A stretch of 64,000 bases of DNA from NCBI RefSeq assembly GCF_003403075.1, contig NZ_CP031557.1, positions 372,001-436,000 on the forward strand, written 5' to 3'. The stretch is from Flavobacterium psychrotrophum. Lineage in GTDB: Bacteria; Bacteroidota; Bacteroidia; Flavobacteriales; Flavobacteriaceae. The position numbers were made by a program, and so were the translations under genes. Positions 37,947 through 46,309 of the stretch are shown one piece after another; the first letter of the stretch is position 1, and each line of letters begins with the position of its first letter. Under the pieces are notes generated by a model, which was given only the letters and a program-made list of their open reading frames with translations, did not search any database and was not told where the DNA came from.

Positions 37947-39920
37947 ATGAAGTTTTTAAAGGCCTTGCCTGTTCTACTGCTTTTATGGTGCTATGCACCG
38001 GCCTTTGCGCAGACTGTAGTGCTGGATAGCCTTTTTACAGCGCTTAAGGCTGAAAAGAATGCAGCCCCAAGGGCGCAACTGCTTAATCTTATCTCCGGAG
38101 AATATAGTGATTCTGATCCTGATAAAGCTTTAGAATATGCAAAACAGGCCCTAACTGTTTCAAGAAATCATAAATTACCGCAGCAGCAAGGCGATGCCTG
38201 GCTAAATATGGGTAATGCCAATATCCTGCTTAGTAAATATACCGATGCTTTAAAGGCCTTTACTAATTCGCAGTCGGTTTATGAAGAGCTTATAAAATCA
38301 GATAAAAGCGAAGATGTTAAAGACGGACTTGCCCGTGCTTACGGTAGTATAGGTATAGTATGCAACCGCCAGAATAACTATGCACGTGCGCTGGAATATT
38401 TTTTTAAAGCCCTTAAGCTTTATCGCGAAACCAGGCAGGATGATATAGCCGCAAGGATATATAATGGCATAGGGGTAGTGTATGAATCGCAAAAAGAATA
38501 TGATAAAGCCCTTAAGTATTACAAACAGGCGCTCAGCCTGCAGGAAGCGTCTAATGACGAGACCTGGACAGTAACAACAAGCAACATAGGTAACATCTAC
38601 CTGGCCATGGGGCGTGATGACGACGCACTTGCGACCTATAAAACAGCTGAGAAAGGCCTGGCTGATCTTACAGACAGGAGCTACCTGGGAGAATTGTATA
38701 ACAGTTATGGCAATTATTACCGTAAAAAAGGGCTGTTGCAAGAAGCTAAGGAGTATTATAACCGTGCGCTTGCACTATTTAATGAAGATGAGGCGCTTTT
38801 TGGGGCTTCTGCCACGCTAGAATACCTTGGGCGCATAGCAGAGCAGGAAAAGAAGTATAAGGAGGCTGTAGCGCTTTATACAAAGTCAGCTGAATATGGT
38901 GCTGAAGTGGGGGCTACGGGGCAGGTTAAAGATTCTGAAAAAGCCCTGAGTGAATTGTATGAAAAACAGGGGAACCTTGAAGAAGCTTTTCGCCACTATA
39001 AAAAATACAGTGCCGCGCACGATAGCATTGTAAGCAGCGAAAATATTAAAGCTCTTGTGAGGGAAGAAATGAACTTTGAGTTTGAGCGCAAAGAAGTACA
39101 GCGTAAGCTGGAAATAGAAAAGAAACAGGCTTTGTATAATGAGCAGGCAAAAAGGCAGTCGCTGCTGCTTATATTTGGCGGGTTATTTTCGTTACTAGTA
39201 TTTGGTATTATGTTTTTGGGCTATAACCGCCGTCAGATAAAAAAGACCCTTACGCTGCAACGCGACCTTGCTGAATATGAGCAAAAAGCTTTGCACCTGC
39301 AAATGAATCCGCATTTTGTGTTTAACTGCCTTGGTGCGATATCAGGGTTTATCGTTCAAAATGGTAAAGACTCGGCTATAAAGTACCTGTCAAAGTTCAG
39401 TAAGCTTATGCGATTAACGCTGGAGTATAGTAAAGAATCGCTTATACCCATAGATAAAGAGATTGAGAGCCTGCAAAATTACCTGGAGCTGGAGCAGTTG
39501 CGCTTTAACCAGATTTTTGATTTCAGCATTATTAAAGATCCCACTATTGAAGATGATATGGCGCTTCCGCCCCTTTTAGTACAGCCCTTTGTAGAAAATG
39601 CAATTATGCATGGCCTTGTACCTAAAAAAGAGCGCGGAACCATTACTGTAGACTTCAGGCTGCACAATGAAAAACTGGTGTGTACCATTGCTGATGATGG
39701 TGTTGGTATGAAGAAAAGCATGGAGTTGAAGCAAGATTCGGTTACAGTGCATAAGTCTATGGCTCTTGAAATTACGCGCAAGCGCCTTGAGGTGATACAG
39801 GCATTTACAGCCAAAGAAGCTAAGGTAACGATAGAAGATGGTGCTGACGATCAGGGCAATGCCGTTGGAACAAAAATTACATTATATTTACCCATACAAT
39901 ATTTATCTGATATAAAATGA
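37947..39920 (+). CDS. TPR-containing LytS-type sensor histidine kinase
   Basis: This encodes 657 residues. I start at the ATG at 37947, which gives a clean signal peptide (AFAQ near residue 22) and lies after the promoter. A periplasmic part of about 370 residues holds six or more tetratricopeptide repeats (units like ALEYFFKALKLYRE, ALKYYKQALSLQEA). A membrane helix follows (about 405-428), then a coiled linker. The kinase is of the His_kinase/LytS kind: phospho-acceptor His456 in QMNPHFVFN, N-box VENAIMHGL (about 549-557) and G-box ADDGVGM (about 583-589). The stop overlaps the next gene's start by 4 bp. The input signal is unknown; TPRs suggest a protein or peptide partner in the periplasm. 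Confidence 0.93.
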   Translation: MKFLKALPVLLLLWCYAPAFAQTVVLDSLFTALKAEKNAAPRAQLLNLISGEYSDSDPDKALEYAKQALTVSRNHKLPQQQGDAWLNMGNANILLSKYTDALKAFTNSQSVYEELIKSDKSEDVKDGLARAYGSIGIVCNRQNNYARALEYFFKALKLYRETRQDDIAARIYNGIGVVYESQKEYDKALKYYKQALSLQEASNDETWTVTTSNIGNIYLAMGRDDDALATYKTAEKGLADLTDRSYLGELYNSYGNYYRKKGLLQEAKEYYNRALALFNEDEALFGASATLEYLGRIAEQEKKYKEAVALYTKSAEYGAEVGATGQVKDSEKALSELYEKQGNLEEAFRHYKKYSAAHDSIVSSENIKALVREEMNFEFERKEVQRKLEIEKKQALYNEQAKRQSLLLIFGGLFSLLVFGIMFLGYNRRQIKKTLTLQRDLAEYEQKALHLQMNPHFVFNCLGAISGFIVQNGKDSAIKYLSKFSKLMRLTLEYSKESLIPIDKEIESLQNYLELEQLRFNQIFDFSIIKDPTIEDDMALPPLLVQPFVENAIMHGLVPKKERGTITVDFRLHNEKLVCTIADDGVGMKKSMELKQDSVTVHKSMALEITRKRLEVIQAFTAKEAKVTIEDGADDQGNAVGTKITLYLPIQYLSDIK

Positions 39921-40678
39921 TTTCGGCAGTACTGATAGACGATGATAAAAACCTGCGCAATGCCATGAAAGGATTGCTGGAAATGTATGCGCCTGAAATT
40001 GCCATAGCCGGTGAAGCTGACAGCGTTAAAACTGGGACGGCGGCTATAGCAAGCCATAAGCCTGATGTGGTTTTTATGGATATACAACTGGGCGATGGTA
40101 CTGGCTTTGATATACTGGAGCAGATTACAAAAAAGCAGGGAGGGCTTGCATGTCACGTAGTGTTTATAACGGCACATGAGCAATATGCCGTTAAGGCTTT
40201 TCGCTTTAGTGCGCTTGATTATTTGCTGAAACCGGTAGATCCGGAAGAACTCAGGAAAGTGGTGGAGAAGATTAAAAAAACATTATCTGGCAACGACAGT
40301 TTTTCGCACATTGACCTGCTGCTGGAAAACATTCGCAAAAAAGTAGATAAGTTTAAGCGTATTGCGTTATCTACTTCAGATGGTATTCACCTTTTTGAGG
40401 TAAGCGATATCATAAGGCTTGAATCTCAGGATAATTATACCAAATTTTACATTAAGAACAACAAGCCGGTGCTGATTGCAAAAACGCTTAAAGAATATGA
40501 AGATTTGCTAAGCGAGCAGGGTTTTGAACGCATTCACCAAAGCCATCTTATTAATCTGGCATATTTAAAATCATATATTAAAAAAGACGGCGGCTATGCG
40601 GTAATGGCAGATAATAGCAACCTGCCCATAAGCCAGCGAAAAAAAGAACGTTTACAGGAGTTGCTAAAATCGCTTTAG
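39917..40678 (+). CDS. LytTR-family response regulator
   Basis: This encodes 253 residues. The receiver domain (1-120) has the acidic pocket DDD at 8-10, phospho-acceptor Asp55 in FMDIQLGDG, and Lys in LLKPVDPEE near residue 108. The C-terminal LytTR DNA-binding domain (about 150-250) has FEVSDIIRLESQDNYTKF and HQSHLINLAYLKSY, typical of the fold. ATGA overlap with the kinase gene shows an obligate pair. LytTR proteins bind two direct repeats about 21 bp apart, and such repeats lie upstream of this operon and right after this gene. Confidence 0.96.
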   Translation: MISAVLIDDDKNLRNAMKGLLEMYAPEIAIAGEADSVKTGTAAIASHKPDVVFMDIQLGDGTGFDILEQITKKQGGLACHVVFITAHEQYAVKAFRFSALDYLLKPVDPEELRKVVEKIKKTLSGNDSFSHIDLLLENIRKKVDKFKRIALSTSDGIHLFEVSDIIRLESQDNYTKFYIKNNKPVLIAKTLKEYEDLLSEQGFERIHQSHLINLAYLKSYIKKDGGYAVMADNSNLPISQRKKERLQELLKSL

Positions 40679-40679
40679 C

Positions 40680-40711
40680 GAATTCTAAGTCAATAATGGC
40701 AAATTCTAAAT
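40680..40711 (+). promoter_or_regulatory. Paired direct repeats, candidate LytTR binding site (second LRR gene)
   Basis: AATTCTAA occurs at 40681-40688 and 40702-40709, again with an exact 21-bp period. The first repeat starts 58 bp before the TATTTTTG box at 40739-40746. The pair begins 2 bp after the stop of the LytTR regulator gene and matches the pair upstream of the kinase gene. Confidence 0.75.
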
Positions 40712-40738
40712 AGGCCATACAGCTTAAATCAGGAATGC

Positions 40739-40746
40739 TATTTTTG
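40739..40746 (+). promoter_or_regulatory. -7 element of the second LRR gene
   Basis: TATTTTTG matches TAnnTTTG, 25 bp before the ATG. No TTG is present at the expected distance, which fits dependence on an activator bound at the paired AATTCTAA repeats. Confidence 0.6.
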
Positions 40747-40771
40747 TAAACCTGCGTAATAAAATGAAGCT

Positions 40772-42853
40772 ATGAAATTTAAAATGTTTTACCTGTTATT
40801 CCTTATTGTAACTGTTGCAAAGGCGCAGGTAATAAACATACCCGATACTAACTTAAAAGCGGCATTACTTGCAGCCAGTGCTGCTAACAGCATAGCGTTT
40901 GACAGTAGTGGCAGTGCTATTGTGATAGATGCTAACGGTAACGGGCAGATAGAACTGAGTGAAGCAGATGCAGTACGTAGCCTCAATATTTCTGACAAGT
41001 CAATCAACAGCATGGAAGGGCTGCAATATTTTTCAGATCTACAGTATCTGGACTGTGCTGCTAACAACCTTACGGCTCTGAATGCTTCAGGATATCCTCA
41101 GCTGAGATATCTTTATTGCAATAGCAATGTAGTTACCACATTAACGCTTAATGGTTTGTATCATCTTGTAGAACTTGATTGTAGCTACAATAACATAGCC
41201 TCGCTTGATTTTACAGGTTTACAGTCGCTAAGTACAGCAGACTGTTCTGAAAATCTCCTTACGTCACTCGACTTTTCGGGTTGCCCTATGTTGGCAGACT
41301 TTTCATGCAATAATAATGACATAACAACAATTAATATTAAAAACGGTGCTGTACAGGGCGCTGTATATACGTACAATTCATGGGGCAATAATCCGCTTGC
41401 ATACATATGTACAGATGAAGATGAAATAGCAGCTGTAAATATAATGCTTACACAAAACGGATATTCCGGTGTTAATGTAAATACATACTGTTCTCTAACT
41501 CCCGGCGGCGATTATAATACCATAACGGGCGCGCTTATATTCGACGTAAATAATAATGGTTGCGGCCCGGAAGATATGCCACGCTGTTTTGTAAAACTGG
41601 CAATTACTAATGGTATCGATACAAGTTATAACTTTACTAATGAGCAGGGCGGGTATAACTTTTATACACGGGAAGGTGACTTCAGCGTACTGCCCGATTT
41701 TGAAAATGATGCTTTTTATAGTGCGGCACCATCTCAGGCCACGATATCATTTCCTGTTGTTGACAATTCTGTTGCTACACAAAATTTTTGTGTTACGCCA
41801 AATGGTGTGAAGAGCGATGTAGAAGTGGTAATGGTGCCATTATCAAGGGCAGTACCGGGGCAGCCCGCCCGATATAAAGTTGTTTATAAAAACAAAGGTA
41901 ATACAGAAGTAGATGGTACTGTTAGCTGCACCTGGAACTATGATACGTTTAGGAATATCTCTAACGTATATCCTGCGCCAAGCAATGTTGGGGTAAACCT
42001 CTACCAATGGAATTTTGCCAACCTGCAGCCTTTTGAAAACCGGGAAATCATAATGACACTTACAGTAAATAATACTACAGATACTACTCCGGTTAATATA
42101 GGAGATGCATTGCCATTTACGGCACACGTCGATTTTACCGGTAGTGATGCCCTGCCTGCAGATAATGATTTTGCCCTGGGGCATAAAGTACAGGCAGCAC
42201 AGCAGCTTAACTATATACAATGTCTGGAAGGCGAAGCATTGCCTGACAGTGCTATGGATAATTATCTACATTATGTTATATCATTTACTAATACCGGTGC
42301 TGATGTTGCCCGTAACGTAGTTATTTCCCAAAGATTTGACGTAGAAGAGTATGACATAAGCACGCTTGAAGTATTAAATAGTTCGCACCCTACCGTGGCG
42401 CGTTTAGCTAATGGTATAGCGCAGTTTACTATGGAGGGAGCTAACGTAGCAGAAGGTAACGGGCATGGTGATATACTAATCAAAATTAAACCTAAACGTC
42501 CCGGAAGGCCTGCAAGGCAGGTTAACGGTATGGCAAGCATAACTTTTGATTATGAAGCACCTATTTCGACTAATACAGAAACTACAGTATTTGAAACCTT
42601 GAGTGTTGATGAGCATGAACTGGATATTTCTGTAGTTATCTATCCAAACCCGGCTTCGGGAATAATTAAAATAGCTGCTGATAACCTGGTAAGTTCTGTA
42701 GAGCTATATGATATACAAGGCAGGCTTTTACAGGCGGTTATTGTTAATGATGTACATCTAGATATTGACCTTTCTGCGAGGGCATCAGGACTGTATTTTG
42801 TAAAAGTACGTACAGAAAAAGGTATAAAAGTTGAGAAGATAATAAAGCAGTAA
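40772..42853 (+). CDS. Secreted leucine-rich-repeat protein with T9SS sorting domain (second paralogue)
   Basis: This encodes 693 residues with the same layout as the gene at 35761: signal peptide (VAKAQ near residue 19), cap VINIPDTNLKAALLAAS, Ca-loop-like DANGNGQIELSEADA, about five leucine-rich repeats (LYCNSNVVTTLTLNGL), beta domains, a DUF7619-like domain (YIQCLEGEALP, NYLHYVISFTNTGAD), and a type A T9SS signal (YPNPASGIIKI, LYDIQGRLLQA, GLYFVKV, ending KIIKQ). It is exported by type IX secretion. A 3-codon frame (40764-40775) ends on the start codon and may couple translation, though it is probably chance. The LytTR-type direct repeats upstream suggest control by the neighbouring two-component pair. 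The ligand is unknown. Confidence 0.9.
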   Translation: MKFKMFYLLFLIVTVAKAQVINIPDTNLKAALLAASAANSIAFDSSGSAIVIDANGNGQIELSEADAVRSLNISDKSINSMEGLQYFSDLQYLDCAANNLTALNASGYPQLRYLYCNSNVVTTLTLNGLYHLVELDCSYNNIASLDFTGLQSLSTADCSENLLTSLDFSGCPMLADFSCNNNDITTINIKNGAVQGAVYTYNSWGNNPLAYICTDEDEIAAVNIMLTQNGYSGVNVNTYCSLTPGGDYNTITGALIFDVNNNGCGPEDMPRCFVKLAITNGIDTSYNFTNEQGGYNFYTREGDFSVLPDFENDAFYSAAPSQATISFPVVDNSVATQNFCVTPNGVKSDVEVVMVPLSRAVPGQPARYKVVYKNKGNTEVDGTVSCTWNYDTFRNISNVYPAPSNVGVNLYQWNFANLQPFENREIIMTLTVNNTTDTTPVNIGDALPFTAHVDFTGSDALPADNDFALGHKVQAAQQLNYIQCLEGEALPDSAMDNYLHYVISFTNTGADVARNVVISQRFDVEEYDISTLEVLNSSHPTVARLANGIAQFTMEGANVAEGNGHGDILIKIKPKRPGRPARQVNGMASITFDYEAPISTNTETTVFETLSVDEHELDISVVIYPNPASGIIKIAADNLVSSVELYDIQGRLLQAVIVNDVHLDIDLSARASGLYFVKVRTEKGIKVEKIIKQ

Positions 42854-42872
42854 TTGCTACTGATTATAAACA

Positions 42873-42901
42873 CAAAGTGCGGCCCTTTTGGAGCCGCACT
42901 T
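42873..42901. terminator. Bidirectional terminator between the LRR gene and lysS
   Basis: AAAGTGCGGC and GCCGCACTTT form a 10-bp stem around CCTTTTGGA in a convergent gap of 69 bp. The flanking A/T runs on either side are short, but the stem is strong. Confidence 0.88.
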
Positions 42902-42922
42902 TTATATTTAATAAGGAATTTG

Positions 42923-44617
42923 TTATCCTTTAAACTCTACCGTTTTAAGATCGCCATCTACAATAACCTTTAAAAGGCCGTGCTTGGTTAAGCCTTTCAT
43001 TGCTGCATCCCATTTCTTACCGCTTAGTCCTGCCTGTGTTTTAAGGGCATCAAGGGCAAGTTGTCCTGCTGCCTTTACAAGCTCAGCAACCGCTTTTTCA
43101 TCTTCAGTAAGCTCAGGGCCTTTTTTCTCAGGGCGCATCTGTGGGAAAAACAATACTTCCTGTATGCTTGGGTTGTTAGTAAGGAACATAATAAGCCTGT
43201 CCATACCTATGCCAAGGCCCGATGTAGGTGGCATACCATATTCGAGCGCCCTTAAAAAGTCGTTATCTATAAACTGGGCAGCCTCTACATCGCCTCGCTC
43301 GCTAAGTTTTAACTGTGCCTCAAAACGCTCACGCTGGTCTATAGGGTCGTTTAGCTCGCTATAGGCATTCGCGATTTCCTTACCACATACCATAAGCTCA
43401 AAACGCTCTGTAAGTTCAGGGTTATCGCGGTGTTCTTTACATAATGGGCTCATCTCCTTAGGATAGTCGGTAATAAAAGTAGGCTGTATAAAGTTGCCTT
43501 CGCATTTTTCGCCGAATATCTCATCAATAAGCTTGCCTTTACCCATAGTTGCATCTACGGCAATACCCATACCTTTCGCGGCTTCAAACAATTCTTCTTC
43601 AGTTTTTCCTGTAATGTCAAAACCTGTAAATTGTTTAATGGCATCCGTCATGGTTACGCGGGCATAAGGTGCCTTAAAGCTTACATGGTGCTCGCCAAAG
43701 GTAGCCTCTGCAGTACCGTTAACAGCAATAGCACAGTGCTCCAGCAGGTTTTCGGTAAACTCCATCATCCAGTTGTAGTCTTTATAGGCTACATATATTT
43801 CCATAGCCGTAAACTCTGGGTTGTGGGTACGGTCCATGCCTTCGTTCCTAAAATTCTTAGAGAATTCATACACCCCATCAAAACCACCTACAATAAGGCG
43901 TTTCAGGTATAGTTCGTTGGCAATCCTCATATACAGCGGAATGTCAAGCGAGTTATGGTGTGTAATAAACGGGCGCGCACTGGCACCACCCGGTATAGAT
44001 TGTAGTATAGGCGTTTCTACCTCAAAGTAACCTTTGTCATTAAAAAAGTTACGCATGGCAGTGTATAGCTTGGTACGTTTTACAAATACCTCTTTAACCT
44101 GAGGGTTTACCACAAGGTCTACATAGCGCTGGCGGTAACGAAGCTCAGGGTCGGTAAAGCCGTCAAATACATTGCCATCGGCATCTGTTTTTGGCATAGG
44201 TAGTGGGCGCAGGGTCTTGCTAAGCAATGTAAAGTCTGAAACCCAAACCGATTTTTCGCCTACCTGTGTTGTAAACAATTTACCTTCTACGCCTACAAAA
44301 TCGCCAAGGTCGATAAGCTTTTTAAACAACTCATTATATTTTGTCTTGTCCTCTCCCGGGCAAATTTCATCGCGGTTTACATAAATTTGTATACGGCCTT
44401 CGCTGTCCTGTATTTCGGCAAATGAAGCCTTGCCCTGTATGCGGAAACTCATGATGCGGCCTGCAATAACTACCTGTTTACCTTCAGAAAAATCTTCCTT
44501 TGCCTGTTTACTTGTAGTATCTACCGGAAAAAGGTTAGCGGGATATGGATTGATGCCGAGGTTTCTCAGCGTATCCAGTTTTTCTCTGCGGATAATTTCT
44601 TGTTCTGAAAGCTGCAT
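42923..44617 (-). CDS. lysS: Lysyl-tRNA synthetase, class II, with extended C-terminus
   Basis: This encodes 564 residues. The N-terminal OB-fold anticodon domain spans about 50-150 (VVIAGRIMSFRIQGKASFAE). Class II motif 1 is the ...YFEVETPILQ segment near 190-205, motif 2 FRNEGMDRTHNPEFTAMEIY near 255-275, and motif 3 GLGIGMDRLIMFLT near 470. The final 65 residues are an extension beyond the roughly 500 residues of E. coli LysS, with a helical KWDAAMKGLTKHGLLKV segment resembling a small helix-turn-helix; such extensions occur in relatives. It charges tRNA-Lys. It is divergent from lipB. Confidence 0.98.
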   Translation of the reverse strand: MQLSEQEIIRREKLDTLRNLGINPYPANLFPVDTTSKQAKEDFSEGKQVVIAGRIMSFRIQGKASFAEIQDSEGRIQIYVNRDEICPGEDKTKYNELFKKLIDLGDFVGVEGKLFTTQVGEKSVWVSDFTLLSKTLRPLPMPKTDADGNVFDGFTDPELRYRQRYVDLVVNPQVKEVFVKRTKLYTAMRNFFNDKGYFEVETPILQSIPGGASARPFITHHNSLDIPLYMRIANELYLKRLIVGGFDGVYEFSKNFRNEGMDRTHNPEFTAMEIYVAYKDYNWMMEFTENLLEHCAIAVNGTAEATFGEHHVSFKAPYARVTMTDAIKQFTGFDITGKTEEELFEAAKGMGIAVDATMGKGKLIDEIFGEKCEGNFIQPTFITDYPKEMSPLCKEHRDNPELTERFELMVCGKEIANAYSELNDPIDQRERFEAQLKLSERGDVEAAQFIDNDFLRALEYGMPPTSGLGIGMDRLIMFLTNNPSIQEVLFFPQMRPEKKGPELTEDEKAVAELVKAAGQLALDALKTQAGLSGKKWDAAMKGLTKHGLLKVIVDGDLKTVEFKG

Positions 44618-44650
44618 GATTACTAAATATTATTTATGTTTTTAAGCCTG

Positions 44651-44680
44651 CAAAGATAGGTATTATTGGCGAATAAGCAA
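44651..44680 (-). promoter_or_regulatory. Promoter of lysS
   Basis: On the minus strand TTG (44680-44678), 19 bp and TATCTTTG (44658-44651) match the consensus exactly, leaving a leader of about 25 nt. Confidence 0.85.
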
Positions 44681-44740
44681 TTGAGATTTTTGTAGTTATA
44701 TCCTACCTGTGCAGGATGCACAACCTGACGATTTGTTTCG

Positions 44741-44748
44741 TAAATTTG
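44741..44748 (+). promoter_or_regulatory. Candidate -7 element of lipB
   Basis: TAAATTTG matches TAnnTTTG and lies 25 bp before the lipB ATG. No TTG is found at the expected distance. Confidence 0.55.
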
Positions 44749-44773
44749 TACATAACTATTAGTGTTTGCAATT

Positions 44774-45499
44774 ATGAATAAGAAAATATATGTTCAGGAT
44801 CTGGGAGAGAAAGATTATAAAGAAACATGGGAGTACCAGGAGCAGCTTTTTCAGCAAACACTGGATATAAAAATTGCGAACAGAAGAGAAGGGAAGGAAA
44901 CAGAAACACCAAACCACTTTCTTTTTGTAGAACACCCGCATGTATATACACTGGGTAAAAGTGGCGACTTTGCGAACCTGCTTTTGAGCGAAAAACAGCT
45001 TGAAGAAAAAGGCGCAACCTATTATAAGGTAAACAGGGGAGGGGATATTACCTATCATGGCCCAGGCCAGATTGTGGGCTACCCAATACTGGACCTTGAG
45101 AATTTTTTTACCGACATACACAAATACCTGCGCCTGATGGAAGAAACCATGATACTTGTTATGGCAGATTATGGACTGAAAGGCGAACGCAGCGACGGCG
45201 AAACGGGTGTGTGGATGGATGTAGGTACGCCTTTTGCCCGAAAAATATGTGCTATGGGTGTAAGGGCATCGCGCTGGGTAACCATGCACGGTTTTGCGCT
45301 TAATGTAAATGCCAACCTTGGCTATTTTGATAATATCATTCCGTGTGGCATACGTGGCAAAGCAGTAACATCAATGCACGCAGAACTTGGCCGGGAAATT
45401 GATGAAAATGAAGTGCGGGAAAAAATACTTACCTATTTTTCAGGCCTATTTGAGGCGGAGATTTTTGTATCAGAAAAAATCACGCATGAAATAGTTTAA
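44774..45499 (+). CDS. lipB: Octanoyl-[ACP]:protein N-octanoyltransferase
   Basis: This encodes 241 residues, with the start at the ATG at 44774; an in-frame GTG 12 bp upstream is less likely. LipB moves octanoyl from acyl carrier protein to lipoyl domains of the pyruvate and 2-oxoglutarate dehydrogenases and the H protein, before LipA adds sulfur. Signatures: RGGDITYHGPGQIVGYPI (about 88-105), the catalytic Lys157 in RKICAMGVR, and catalytic Cys191 in IPCGIRGKAVTS. It ends 3 bp from the convergent rnhB stop. Confidence 0.97.
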   Translation: MNKKIYVQDLGEKDYKETWEYQEQLFQQTLDIKIANRREGKETETPNHFLFVEHPHVYTLGKSGDFANLLLSEKQLEEKGATYYKVNRGGDITYHGPGQIVGYPILDLENFFTDIHKYLRLMEETMILVMADYGLKGERSDGETGVWMDVGTPFARKICAMGVRASRWVTMHGFALNVNANLGYFDNIIPCGIRGKAVTSMHAELGREIDENEVREKILTYFSGLFEAEIFVSEKITHEIV

Positions 45500-45502
45500 T
45501 AG

Positions 45503-46114
45503 CTATTTGATTTCAGGAAAATTTAACTCAAGCTGCTCCGGCAATTGCCTAAAAGATAAGCGGTGGTATTTTGTAAGCCCGTATTTTCTTATGGCATCCC
45601 TGTGCTCTTTAGTGGGGTAGCCTTTATTTTTTTTCCAGTTATACATTGGGTATTCTTCATGCAGGCGGTTCATGTATTCGTCTCTGTGTGTTTTTGCCAG
45701 TACCGATGCGGCGGCTATACTCAAATACTTGCTGTCTCCTTTAATAATACAACTGTGCGGAATATCGTTAACGGGTTTAAACCGGTTGCCGTCTACAATA
45801 ATATATTGCGGTGTCGGGGTAAGGTTCTTAATACATTCCTGCATAGCGAGGATAGAGGCATTCAGTATATTTATCTCGTCTATTACAATGGGTTCTATAT
45901 GTACAATATGATAGCATAAAGCCTGCTGCTCTATAAGCGGCCTGAGTTTTTCACGAACTTTTTCTGTAAGTTGTTTGGAGTCGTTTAAAAGCTCCATTTT
46001 AAAATCTTCGGGAAGTAAAATGGCAGCCGCTGTTACCGGTCCGGCAAGGCAACCGCGCCCGGCTTCATCTGTTCCTGTTTCGAGTTGATACACAGAGTGT
46101 TTTGTTAAAAGCAT
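45503..46114 (-). CDS. rnhB: Ribonuclease HII
   Basis: This encodes 203 residues. The active-site motif [12 protein letters not shown] gives Asp16 and Glu17; the further acidic residues appear in IIVDGNRF and in [21 protein letters not shown], the RNase HII signature. It removes single ribonucleotides and RNA-DNA hybrids from DNA. It faces lipB tail to tail with a 3-bp gap and no terminator between, so the two transcripts must overlap. Confidence 0.97.
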   Translation of the reverse strand: MLLTKHSVYQLETGTDEAGRGCLAGPVTAAAILLPEDFKMELLNDSKQLTEKVREKLRPLIEQQALCYHIVHIEPIVIDEINILNASILAMQECIKNLTPTPQYIIVDGNRFKPVNDIPHSCIIKGDSKYLSIAAASVLAKTHRDEYMNRLHEEYPMYNWKKNKGYPTKEHRDAIRKYGLTKYHRLSFRQLPEQLELNFPEIK

Positions 46115-46309
46115 AAATTTAAAACCGAGAATTGTATTTTGACGTAAATGTATAAGGTAATTACAACGGTTGAAAGTTAAAATTTAAATTATATGGATTT
46201 AATTTGTTATAATTCCTATTTTTGCTAACCTTTCTGCGTAATACTGTATTATTTTAGAGATATTTGCAGGATGGTACTATTAATTATTAATTTTTTACAA
46301 TACACTATC

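Noticed and set aside
44700..44722. Short inverted repeat between lysS and lipB (CCTG/CAGG) as an operator
   Set aside because: Arms of only 4-5 bp are expected by chance, and no regulator gene is near.
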